Assembly (NCBI GenBank): GCA_033182465.1
Contig: CP137325.1
Coordinates: 1,984,001-2,048,000, forward strand
Origin: Sanghuangporus weigelae
Lineage: Eukaryota; Basidiomycota; Agaricomycetes; Hymenochaetales; Hymenochaetaceae
Length of the DNA: 64,000 bases
Reading direction: 5' to 3'
Part shown: in pieces, positions 11,201-19,658 of the stretch
How the letters are laid out: every line of letters starts with the position of its first letter
Position numbering within the stretch: the stretch's first letter is position 1
Notes under the pieces: model-generated
Seen by the model: the letters and a program-made list of their open reading frames with translations, nothing else
Database searches by the model: none
Told to the model about the DNA's origin: nothing
Made by a program: the position numbers and the translations under genes

Positions 11201-12831
11201 ATGACTATGACGAAGAATATGACTTCGCAGGCATCACGAGTGAGGAAGAGGGACTAGAGCCGAGAAATCTCCAGGAGGCGCGCCGGCTGCCTGAATGGAG
11301 CGAATGGGAGAAAGCCATTCAGGAGGAACTGGCTGCGCTTCGCGCAGCAGGTACCTGGGAATTGGCAGAAGCCCCTAAAGGGGCCAATATCGTTGGTTCG
11401 AAGTGGGTATTTAAGGTCAAGAGGGACTCAGCTGGCAGTATTGTTCGCAGGAAAGCCAGGCTAGTCGCCCAAGGATTCAGCCAGGTCGAGGGCATCGACT
11501 ACTTCGACACATATGCCCCTGTTGCAAAACTCGCGTCCATCCGCACGATCCTGGCTATATCGGCACGATTAGATCTCGAGCTCGAACAAATTGATGTAAA
11601 GAGCGCCTACCTAAATGGAGAGTTGGAGGAGAACGAAGTGGTGTACATGCACCATCCTCCAGGGTACAAACCAATAGGAACAGAGGAGAGGGTGCTAAAG
11701 CTGAGGAAGACGCTGTACGGACTAAAGCAGTCAGGACGAAGATGGTATCAGAAATTTACATCAATCATGGTCGATCGTCTCGGGTTTAGCCGATGTGACG
11801 TCGACCAAGCCATTTATTTCCGTCACTTACCACCGGATCTGATTGTCGTGGCCGTGTCCGTTGATGACTGTACCTTAGCGGCAAGTCGATCCACGCTGAT
11901 CGACAAGTTTAAATCCGACTTTTCAAAGTACGTCGAGATTACTGACTTGGGCCCTATCCACTGGCTCCTTGGAATCCAAATCAAGCGAGATCGCGAGCTT
12001 CGTACTCTCTCTCTCTCTCAGACTACCTACATTAATTCCGTACTACGTCGCTACGGACTGGAAAATGCAAGAGATCTTACCTCGCCAATGGACCCTAATG
12101 TCAAGCTCGACTCGTCACAGTCGCCTCAGACCGCTCAAGAAATTGCTGAGATGCGTCACATACCGTACAGGGAGGCCCTGGGCTCCCTTATGTACGCTGC
12201 CATGGGTACTAGGCCGGATATTGCCTTCGCTGTGACTCTTCTCTCTCGTTTCTCGCTCAATCCTGGAATGGCTCACTGGAAAGCCGTTCAGCGCGTTTTC
12301 CAGTACCTCAAGAGAACTAAGGACCTTCGACTCTACTATGGATTCGACAGTGTCGAAGATAATGGCCTGGTGGGTTTCTCTGACGCCGATGGAAGCATGC
12401 AAGAAGATCGCAGGGCGATTTCTGGCAATGCTTTTCTCATAGGAGGAGGGGCCGTTTCTTGGTACTCGAAGAAACAGGAGATAGTCTCGTTGTCAACCAC
12501 TGAAAGCGAGTACGTGGCTGCAACTCATGCAGCCAAGGAAGCACTTTGGCTCCGGCAACTCATCTCACAGATCTTCGAACCATTCGTCGAACCGACCCCA
12601 CTCCTTTTGGACAACCAATCGGCCATTGCACTCACAAAAGACCACCAGTACCATGCAAGAACAAAACATATTGATATAAGGTATCATTTTATTCGTTGGA
12701 TAGTCGAACGAGGCTCTATCCGAGTTGTCTACTGTCCTACGGGGGACATGGTCGCCGATGCACTCACGAAAGCGCTCCCATCCTTCAAGATCAAACACTT
12801 CGCGAACCGTCTTGGACTTCGCTCGGATTGA
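8227..12831 (+). CDS. Copia Gag-Pol polyprotein
   Basis: This single frame of 1534 codons starts at ATG 8227. In order it shows: a Gag region (UBN2/Copia-type, about residues 1-270); a CCHC zinc knuckle CWTCGQAGHFKRKC (about 279-292); an acidic linker; an aspartic protease with FDSGSTRHIT (about 422); a GAG-pre-integrase HHCC-like zone with HARMGH and CESCLYG (about 558-600); the integrase core (about 620-770, including HSDRGGEF and PEHNGVAERL); a variable Ser/Pro-rich linker; the reverse transcriptase (about 1055-1300, including WVFKVK, YAPVAK and KSAYLNGEL); and RNase H (about 1375-1515, including STTESEYVA and HIDIRYHF). Gag and Pol share one frame, as in many Copia elements. The element as a whole looks intact. 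Confidence 0.95.
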   Translation: MSTQSHDTLPTSVPTLETSGKNWLLYSLRFQLAAKAKGKWGHFDGTKVRPELAPNTVVAAAIAAGDPNPNLDFQDRLEEWTKNEDVSLYLLSQRVPDSVLVSLTRYDTCAEKWSAVVREFTQKSVYAQTSLRGEFLESKMPEGADVREYLNDLRTKRETLAQSGVTISDSDYRSTIISCLPRFLANFASSQLTSAEIASRNLLLLSQTPPTPDQLESAKYVDPEVLIHIIVDEAERQKRNKRGERSAKLGKQPRDEALAVNHFKSPKRNVKYTPQEPKLCWTCGQAGHFKRKCPKNKGGFPKQGGGQQYKPNDSANVAYDSDSDGVWDCVNAAWDWSDDEEDDPPMKSTESSRESQAGTPDVEIFETHDWDLLADVFEPDEGLQEEPLWCSDDESEQDESDREEAKVVMIHPDREPKGRRVIFDSGSTRHITPYRGDLTKYEDIPSRALYAANRHVFHATGQGNLAMPLPNGSSQMVLTNVLYSPEIQYTLISVGELDKAGHEMRFGGGKCRIFDPLGAQIGEIARSPKGLYKFISESVETDLKDEINLTEDGMTAMDLHARMGHISPRTAEEIVMKGLVTGVRLVPSDLSGAFCESCLYGKATRSPIAKAKLSPRARDFGSEIYSDVWGPSPTRSLGGRHYFVSFTDDATRISKIYLLRRKSDVPDAFKKFEAWVNTQHGTKIQVFHSDRGGEFTGNEFVNYMNNKGIQQKLTVHDTPEHNGVAERLNRTLLERVRAMLHASQLPKFLWAEAARHAVYLKNRLPTKALGDKTPWEALTNEKLNIAKIREFGTKCWVHDPTQSKLAVRAKEGRWLGFDDSSNGQRIYWPQTKSISVERSVYFSPRTNADRLEGEEMDVGMDDSVLSDPTATPISQISSRSTSKSPTPAVEPSAPMVVTQPQTFETESPEPRDDSPGPGDQGTGISSQGQAARTITDNSASLRRSGRTKAPSAYVKRLTAGEGTQTQWKRDGIIPKGMRTVVEEDDTVAGVWDDYDEEYDFAGITSEEEGLEPRNLQEARRLPEWSEWEKAIQEELAALRAAGTWELAEAPKGANIVGSKWVFKVKRDSAGSIVRRKARLVAQGFSQVEGIDYFDTYAPVAKLASIRTILAISARLDLELEQIDVKSAYLNGELEENEVVYMHHPPGYKPIGTEERVLKLRKTLYGLKQSGRRWYQKFTSIMVDRLGFSRCDVDQAIYFRHLPPDLIVVAVSVDDCTLAASRSTLIDKFKSDFSKYVEITDLGPIHWLLGIQIKRDRELRTLSLSQTTYINSVLRRYGLENARDLTSPMDPNVKLDSSQSPQTAQEIAEMRHIPYREALGSLMYAAMGTRPDIAFAVTLLSRFSLNPGMAHWKAVQRVFQYLKRTKDLRLYYGFDSVEDNGLVGFSDADGSMQEDRRAISGNAFLIGGGAVSWYSKKQEIVSLSTTESEYVAATHAAKEALWLRQLISQIFEPFVEPTPLLLDNQSAIALTKDHQYHARTKHIDIRYHFIRWIVERGSIRVVYCPTGDMVADALTKALPSFKIKHFANRLGLRSD

Positions 12832-12838
12832 GGGGGAG
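12831..12838 (+). other. Polypurine tract of Copia copy 2
   Basis: AGGGGGAG lies immediately before the 3' LTR and overlaps the gag-pol stop codon by one base. A purine run at this place primes plus-strand DNA synthesis in LTR elements. The coding region thus runs right up to the tract with no 3' untranslated spacer. Confidence 0.8.
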
Positions 12839-13386
12839 TGTTGGAGTACAATCCGGCGAAGTATCCTGGGGGATGCCCGGGATATGATTTACCTTGGATC
12901 GGCAGGAACCACCGAGGTTACGGACTCACCGCCTTTGTTGCGAGGGCACGAGGCATTCTCTTTCTGTATTGGACACCGCTCGTGGCCGAATGCCTCGCCC
13001 GAGTTTATCTTTGTTGCTTCTATGTTTACCCTTTCTTTGTGATCATTTCTTGGGGAGTTTGTTACCCCCAGTTTCGTTTTGTATTCATTCATGTGTCTCT
13101 TTTATGCTTGGTGTTCGAAACCATTCATTCCCATGAAAACCCCATTTTACTGTAGTATAAAACTGTTGTATTTCACTCAGCAACACCTCAGACGATTGCG
13201 CCGCTCGCAATCCATCTGAGGTGAGCTTCGAACCTTTTTCACTTTTGTTCTGTACTTTATTTACATACGTTCTCTGGTAGAATACATTTGTTTTAGGTAT
13301 GTTACGCAGACGATTGCGCCGCTCGCAATCCATCTGAGAATACATTTGTTTTAGTATTATTTTGCGTGCTCGTCTCCTCGCTAAAA
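12839..13386 (+). repeat. 3' LTR of Copia copy 2
   Basis: This 548 bp repeat is identical by eye to the 5' LTR at 7607-8154. It is followed by TCAAG, the right copy of the target duplication. Confidence 0.95.
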
Positions 13387-13391
13387 TCAAG
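13387..13391. repeat. Target-site duplication, right (TCAAG)
   Basis: This is the second copy of the five-base duplication that also lies at 7602-7606. It marks the right boundary of Copia copy 2. Confidence 0.9.
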
Positions 13392-13414
13392 GATGGAACG
13401 ATAAAGTTGCGCAG
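13392..13414 (-). pseudogene. Terpene synthase remnant, 5' piece split off by Copia copy 2
   Basis: Read on the minus strand this gives LRNFIVPSL, which joins in frame to KRCNIHYQ at 7605 when the element and one target duplication are set aside. A TAG acceptor-like trinucleotide at 13415-13417 suggests an exon start. The joined stretch resembles the exon that precedes the RGYP-like block in trichodiene-synthase-type cyclases. The piece is too short to stand alone; the support is frame continuity and family consensus. Confidence 0.5.
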
Positions 13415-14679
13415 CTACGCTCTATCAGTCTGAGTCTCTAAGATTGACGATTGCTAACCGTCGTCCGGAGTATTGAAGATGCTAATCGATGGGCTTACGC
13501 GAAATGGCTCGTCCTCACCAAAGAGAGTAATGCCATACTGAACGGATATAACTGCCCAGCGACTCTAGTGGCACCATCTGGTGAATGTAAAAAATTCAAT
13601 GATGCAGCCAAGTCGATATTGCCAAATATTGAATTGAAAGTAGGGGAGATATGTTTTCAGATTGTGATTCACGGGCGCTAGTGTTTGACAGAGAGGGCAT
13701 GATCGGAGACGCTGAGCGGGCTGCAATGTATAGAGTTACACTCTGAAAAGTTATGGTTCCGTACTCAGCGGGCAAAACACCATAGCTTTCGATATCATTT
13801 TCCCTATCTGAAATATGGAGAACGATATCCCAATCACTATTACTTATAGGTAATGAGCGCGAAATTGTGGTGATCAGTTGGAGCCTTGGAGGGATTACAG
13901 CATTTCTCTAATCCATCCATTCGCGACGAAGATAACGGCGATGTGCCGACTCCTAAAGATACAGGAAACGGGTGAGTTTACTTGGCAGAGCGCCAATATT
14001 ATGCAATGCCAGAGATTATTTTCCATCCAATGAGCATTTACATGGAAAAACTTGTGTCTAAATCGCTGACCTTGTTCTCCTATCTCGCTGATGTCTGAGG
14101 ACTGTTTTTAGCCACGCTCTCTTCCGGATCTTTGGACAGAATTCCGTGTAGTCCGGCATTGCCCCTGCTGTCCAGTCTGACTCAAAAGAAAATAGCGAAT
14201 CAATCATCACGCTTATGTAGAAGTCATTATGAGGGAGGCACAATACCACCAAGCGGAAACGAGCCAAATAGAATTTATCCTAGCTATACCGGAATTCGAA
14301 TTCTCTCTTCTTCAAAATCTCCGCGAAGTCAGTATTATCGGGTGAAAAAGCGAATTCGGAGCTGGAGTTCTACAGATGGTGCGAGCTCAGACAAGGGATA
14401 AAGGTATGGCGAGCAACAGGAAGCTGCATCTCACCGTGCTTTCGATGTTACATCCAGTATTGCGCTGTGACTCCGCAACGAGACGGATGAGTTTGAGGTG
14501 GTCGAAGTAGAAAAACCGCCAACTTACTCCTGACTTCAATCCGTTGAATACAGATACAAAGTGTAACGTCTGGCGTATTATTGAACGAGCAATTCGTCCA
14601 GGACATGTGGGACATTGGAGCGTGTCATTGCTTAGAATTTGGCCATTTGTGGCTGCCAATCCAATCGCTCGATCTTCAT
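13415..14679. other. Gene-poor interval right of Copia copy 2
   Basis: Nothing here is recognisable. It could include the 5' end of the terpene synthase relic, but I could not align a first exon. A 76-codon plus-strand frame at 13451-13681 and short frames around 14058-14400 carry no motif I know. Confidence 0.4.
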
Positions 14680-15812
14680 GATGGGGATTCGTCAAAACAT
14701 CGCTCAGACCCGTACAATGATGGGCACTTTCTGGAACGAGTTCTTTGACTTTCGCTGCACGTAACAGGCGCATACCAAGTGTGATCTCGGTCTCGCTTAT
14801 CCAAATGATACGTTCCCGCATCTCCGCAAGCCTGTAGTATCAAGTTCGTGAATGCCGAGTTACGATGCCAGTTAGTCCGCGATAGCAGAGAGCGAAGAAC
14901 GACGAAACTCACGCTTTGACATAGAGGAAAGGTCGACCAGTACGGACGACCTTTGCACCAAGGTAAAGTGCCTCTAATACATCCGCACAAGAAAAGTTGA
15001 GTTACGCATGCTGGATAGATCTTCTCATCGGCTTATCTGTCCCACGTCGGACTCCGCCATCCATATAAATCGAAAAATGTCGTTAGTAATCATACCCTCG
15101 GTCTCGCTGTCTGTATGAAATGATGACATACTTTCTAATCTGGAGAATATGCTTGGCCGCTCTCCACGAAGTCCTCCCACATGCACGCGTTATGTTCAAT
15201 TCACCTTCAAGATGTCTTTGTTTAATCTGTCCCGTTGCACATACAAAATAGGAATAGTAGATCGAAAGCCTAACTTTGAAATAGATGGATTACATGTCGA
15301 AACTGGACGAAGAACCCATGGATTGAAGAAGAACCGCGAAAAACCGCAGATATTTTCTTCATGCGCTGTGTCCAAAGACCGTAACGACGAGGGCAGGCGA
15401 AAGCAATAATGAGATGCACTCACCGACCCCGTCGTTAGCCGCCGATGCGAAGAAGGGCGAAGCCTTGTGCGACAAGATTTTCGTCACGAAACATTTAGCA
15501 CTCGACTCAGTGGCGGTTTCTCTTTCTGAGTTAGTTTCACGCGAATCTCATCTTGCGTCCTCTTCTCTTTCTTAGCTTGACTAATCACATGCGCAGAACC
15601 AGCATCAAGTGAACCGAGGTGCTTTGCTGGAGGTGTATTGTCCGCAATTGCGCTGAGAGGATGGATTGACTTTCCTGTATATTTAAGCATGATATTCGCT
15701 CCACCAAAAGCGGCGTCAGCTAGTGTATCAACGCGACTTGTAACAGGACATGACTAACCGATAAGAATTCAGTCGCATCGTACACCTCGTTTCGGATGAT
15801 ATCCAGCATGAC
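14680..15812 (-). pseudogene. Flavocytochrome b2 / L-lactate dehydrogenase-like pseudogene
   Basis: Collinear minus-strand blocks match the cytochrome-b5/FMN alpha-hydroxyacid dehydrogenase family. Heme domain: EVYDATEFL (about 15795-15765) and GGANIMLKYTGK (about 15703-15668), leading to AKHLGSLD. Linker and FMN domain: EKPPLSRVLNVS (about 15520), FFASAAND (about 15450), PWVLRPVST (about 15320), GELNITRACG (about 15195), YMDGGVRRGTD (about 15055), ADVLEALYLGAKVVRTGRPF (about 14985-14925) and TLGMRLLRAAKVKEL (about 14790-14745). The family normally has over 100 residues between the GELN block and the DGGVRRGTD block; here little is left. Several joins need frame changes or lack proper splice sites. 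It is therefore a dead, internally deleted gene. When alive it would have oxidised L-lactate or a related 2-hydroxyacid. Confidence 0.75.
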
Positions 15813-16388
15813 CTGTCAACTTGTTCTTAGGAAACATAGTGAAGGCAACATTCTGTTTCGCTCGAGAGTAAGGAAGAGGTATATCGAGAGAACCATGGTC
15901 GGAAATCAAAAGAGTGTCTACGGCCAGCTGATGGAAGTTAGGTGAAGCTATTTGCGGGCCGGAGGTAGTAAGAATAAAACGAAGAGCGATCAAGATTAGA
16001 ATACACAGCTACTGTCCGTGAACGAGCTTTATATTACATAATAGCAAAATGCCGTTCGAATAAGTTCGAACTTTTTGCTGGTAATCTAAGTTAGTCTCTC
16101 GTATCAAACGCTCCTTATACCAACGGATAGACGGCAACACATGTGTAGCAGAGGCTAATGAGGCCAGAGTCGAAGGTGAACGTCGGCTGATCGAGTTGTG
16201 CATCTGCAGAAACGAAGGACGCAAGAGTTCATGCAACCACAAATTTCCTATTTCCCGTGAAGGGCTGTCGAGTCTCCACTCGCACCGGGCCTGAATTAAG
16301 TCAGGATCGATATGGTGTAACGAACCTAGACAAAATGAGACGCACATATGACTCCTTTGTCTCCATGCCCGTGTCGGCACCACTGATC
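15813..16388. other. Interval upstream of the lactate dehydrogenase relic
   Basis: There is no convincing gene. A minus-strand frame at 16009-16383 (about 124 codons, without a clear ATG) shows no family I recognise. It may be a decayed exon or chance. Confidence 0.4.
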
Positions 16389-17732
16389 TCAGCTTTCTTT
16401 CGCTTCCTGTTCTCTAATCTCTCTCTCTAGACGTTCGCGTTCAGCCTGTCGCAATCTCATCAGCGTGAGCGACTCGTAGTCCAATCCTGCAACGGCCGGA
16501 GCTGAATTGGAGAGTGGGGACGCATCTGGTAACGAGGGCTACAGTAGGCCATTAGCGAAAGTATCCAAAGGTAGCAGCAGGAAAGTCAACATACGAATGA
16601 TTCCGGGAACGAAGAAAATGATGATAAGTCCGACGACTTCGATACATTTGCCAACAACGCCTCAGTCCTTCCCGTTGTCCGAGGCGCGGAGTTCTGGCTT
16701 TGCACCCGTTCTTCCGAGGTAGATTTCGCTTTCTTCGTGTCTAACATGCCTTTCCTCTTCAGCCATCCTAGGATGGGTGGCTCCCTTCCTTCTGCCCAGC
16801 TGATATCTACCCCGTCCAACCTGCGATCCGTTCGACCACTTGCACACACAGCAGCAAATGCATCGCCAATTTGCCGGAATGGTACCAAAGCAACGCCTGA
16901 CTTCGGAGGCTTTGTCGGAGCCTTCTTTGGAGATTTCAGAGAAAGGACAATAGATGAGGCGTCAACAGCGCCAAATTGGTCGAGTAGAGCAGCAAGAGCG
17001 TCCGATGAAGTGAGGTCGGGATGCGATGATAACGAGTACTTGACTTTTACGGTAGTATCAAGGTGGCCTGTGAACAAGGGCGTCAGAGCAAATGATATCG
17101 ATGAAGAGAATAGCGCCATACCTAATGAAGGAACGTCATCCTCATCTTCCGGAGAGAATTCAGACGTTTTTTCTTCAACTTCCGTCTGCTTTCTTAGCGC
17201 CTCCATCTTCTCTTCGCGCATCTTTCTCCCTTGCTCCTTGATTCGTTCGATTTCCTGAGCTCGCTCTCTCTCCTCCTTCGCCTTGTCTGTCTTCTGACGC
17301 TTTGATGCCATCCGCTCTGCCTCTTCAAGGTCTGTCTGCATGGCCTTTCTTTTCTGGTCAAACTTCGAGAAGCGAGCCTTGCGAGCCTCTTTGGCCCGAA
17401 CGGACGACGTGAGAGCAAGCCGCCGAAGCGGATCGAGCAAAAGCTCGTACGCCTGGTTGAGTTCATGGAACTTCTGTGCTACGAAGGAGCCTGTCAATAA
17501 GCCAGAAACATAACGTATTTCAATCAGCGAGAAACATGCCTGCGAGAGGGTTGTTTGGATTCTAGAAAGAGAGTATGAGCTTAACAGAAATAGGAAGCAA
17601 GATACGAGGACTTACTCTGTCAGGATGCACTTTGAGTGAAAGTTTCCTGTAAGCTGATTTTATCTCCTGGTCTGTGGCTTCGAGCCCAACATTGAGCAGC
17701 TCGTATGGACTCAATTCCTCCTCAGTCGACAT
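16389..17732 (-). CDS. DNAJC17-like J-domain and RRM protein
   Basis: Five exons (17732-17616, 17561-17540, 17490-17122, 17067-16595, 16538-16389) give 376 codons plus a stop. An N-terminal J domain (about residues 8-75) contains the HPD tripeptide that stimulates Hsp70 ATPase (H36-P37-D38). A Lys/Glu-rich helical segment follows (about 85-165), then an RRM-like fold (about 185-270) with [17 protein letters not shown], and a C-terminal [15 protein letters not shown] tail. This J-coil-RRM order is that of DNAJC17 and its yeast relative Cwc23, splicing-linked cochaperones. The start is the first ATG in frame (17732-17730). Exon 2 is only 22 nt, and intron 2 appears to use a GC donor (GCATGT). 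It looks intact. Confidence 0.9.
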
Positions 17733-18140
17733 TGCGGTTGAAGGCAAAGGTCAGTTACCCACGGAGACAATCTCTTGTGATTTTGATTAGTCAGCAACTC
17801 TTACTTAGAACACGAAGACTCGAATTGTACTAAGGAGTACTCTCGAATCTAACGCCCTTTCATCTGAGCTGATTCTGACAAGTATATTTATTGAACATGA
17901 TGATGCATCGAATACGAACAGATTCGAAATCTAGTCTTCCACATCGAGGGAGAAACACCTTGACCATTCCTCTTCGAGAAACGCGCCTGTGAAGTTTAAT
18001 CGAGCGGGAGCTTCACAACTGAACACTGCAGAGCTTCTTGGCCTTCTAATATGCTGTATCTCCTCCTGCCCCGCGTGCAACTTCAGGCTTTGCTGTTTTC
18101 ATAATTCCCTGCATATAGGACAAGTCAACGAAGTATCATA
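17733..18140. other. Intergenic region between DNAJC17-like and Tup1-like genes
   Basis: This region lies upstream of the DNAJC17-like start and downstream of the Tup1-like gene, so it should hold the former's promoter. No clear TATA box or other motif was seen. Confidence 0.4.
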
Positions 18141-19658
18141 TTATCGAATTGATATCTCACATATCCGTGCGTGCCTATCTGCACATCCGACGGAAACCCG
18201 ACTGTCAGACTGACTAAAGCTGACCGAGAGAGCAGGACCGTATGAACACCGTAACATAAGCGCAACAATCCCGGTACGGTTCTCTACGATACATATTGAA
18301 TGGTCCTTCGAGACACTCGCAATCCATCTTCCATCTGGACTCATTGAAGCACCAATTATGCAGTCTTGGTGACCAAGGAATGCCATGACATTTACACTGC
18401 CACGTTCACCATCACGAAAGGCAAGCTTGGCTTCGAGACTACTGCTATCGGTCACGCCGTCAGGCCGACCTCCGGTAGGAGGATCGGGAAGTCTTCGCTT
18501 TGTCCTTGAGCACCGTATCTCGACACGGTCGATATTGGTTATGTCATTCGCAGAACTCGACGATTTTTTTCCCGGAGGAAGTGGGAGACGACGACCAGGG
18601 ACAGCAACAAGAGCACTTATGTCCCATTGCTTAACCGTCCTATTAGCGCTTCCACTTAGGAGAAATGTACCATTCGGCGAGAACGAGACGCAAGATACAG
18701 ACTCCTGATGACCTCTGAGTCTTTCTACAAGATTTCCGCTCTATATCTCCCAGATACGCACGACAGAATCCGAAGAGCCTGCAGCGACCAGCTTATCGTC
18801 CGGAGAGATTGCAACACAGTTCATTTCCGTGAAAACGCCAGGAGGCCCTTTAGACTGGAGAACCTTCTTTAGACCTTCGCCTACGTCCCAAATCCGTACA
18901 GTAGAGTCACTCGATGCGGAGACAATGAATTTCCCATTGTGAGAGAACTCAATCGAGTGTATCTTCCGTCGATGTCCTTGGAAGATGTGCCTGACTCGCC
19001 TTGTCATGATCTCCCATACCTTAAATAAGAGAAGTGGAGTCAAGGAGGCGTGTCTTTAGATAAGAGGCCAGTTTTACCTTGATAGAGTTACCTGCGGCTT
19101 CGAAAGCTATGTACCTGCCATCCGGGCTGAAGCAAAGACTTTGTATATATAAACCGGCGCTCGAATCTAAGCTTCCATCATATAAAGAGCTACTTCTGCG
19201 TTAAAAATAGTCTATGGAGACACAGCAATGCGCACCAGGTTCTTCGCCAAGTTTTTGTGTCGTATATCCTGATGATCTTCTTACAACACGCGGCAAGGAA
19301 TTTACCATCTGCGGAAAATCGAACACATTCGACGGGGCTAAGATATCATCATTAGGTTGTCTCCTCTTCTGAATTGTTTTACTCACCTTTCATGCTTCAG
19401 AGTCCGACCCAAATGCACATCATGTATCTGTTCTATGTATGGGTTTAAAACGGCGAACCATCCTTTGCCATCCTCCCTCAACTCTGCTTTCTTTGGGAAC
19501 GAGCCAATTAACGGAGGTTGATGTACGACGAAGGCATAAGTATTATTAGTAGGGCCTTGCGTTGCACGAAGGGCAACCAGAACGGTTTCTCTGCTTGCTG
19601 GCGATTCCAAGGCAACATCCAAAGATAAAAAAACCATGACGTCAATAGAAGAAATCAT
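18141..19658 (-). pseudogene. Tup1-like WD40 protein lacking the N-terminus, with one internal stop
   Basis: The minus-strand exons read as the C-terminal part of a Tup1/Rco1-type transcriptional corepressor. The pre-propeller segment WFAVLNPYIEQIHDVHL leads into LKHES, then VRFSADGKFLAACCKKIIRI, LYIQSLCFSPDGRYIAF, VWEIMTRRVRHIFQGH, SASSDSTVRIWDVGE, AGSSDSVVRIWEI, SGNLVERLRGHQESV, a Ser/Arg-rich loop typical of Tup1 before the last two blades, GASMSPDGRWIASVSKD, and a final ARICEISIR. An in-frame TAG (18741-18743) lies between WEI and SGNLVERL with no intron signal, so the propeller would be cut. The exon joint near 19200 is also unclear. The Tup1 N-terminal Ssn6-binding helix is missing: the first ATG overlaps the stop of the kinase upstream. 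It could be the tail of a former kinase-WD40 fusion or a truncated duplicate. Confidence 0.7.

Larger units (their letters stand above)
7607..13386 (+). mobile_element. Ty1/Copia LTR retrotransposon, copy 2, complete
   Basis: This 5780 bp element is built, in order, from a 548 bp 5' LTR, a primer-binding site, one long gag-pol frame (8227-12831), a polypurine tract and a 3' LTR, flanked by a TCAAG duplication. The integrase-before-reverse-transcriptase order is the hallmark of Copia (Pseudoviridae). The two LTRs appear identical, so the insertion is very recent. It looks whole. It has inserted into a terpene synthase gene or relic lying on the opposite strand. Confidence 0.96.

Noticed and set aside
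13451-13681. 76-codon plus-strand frame right of Copia copy 2
   Set aside because: It looks protein-like in part but has no ATG at its start and no recognisable family.
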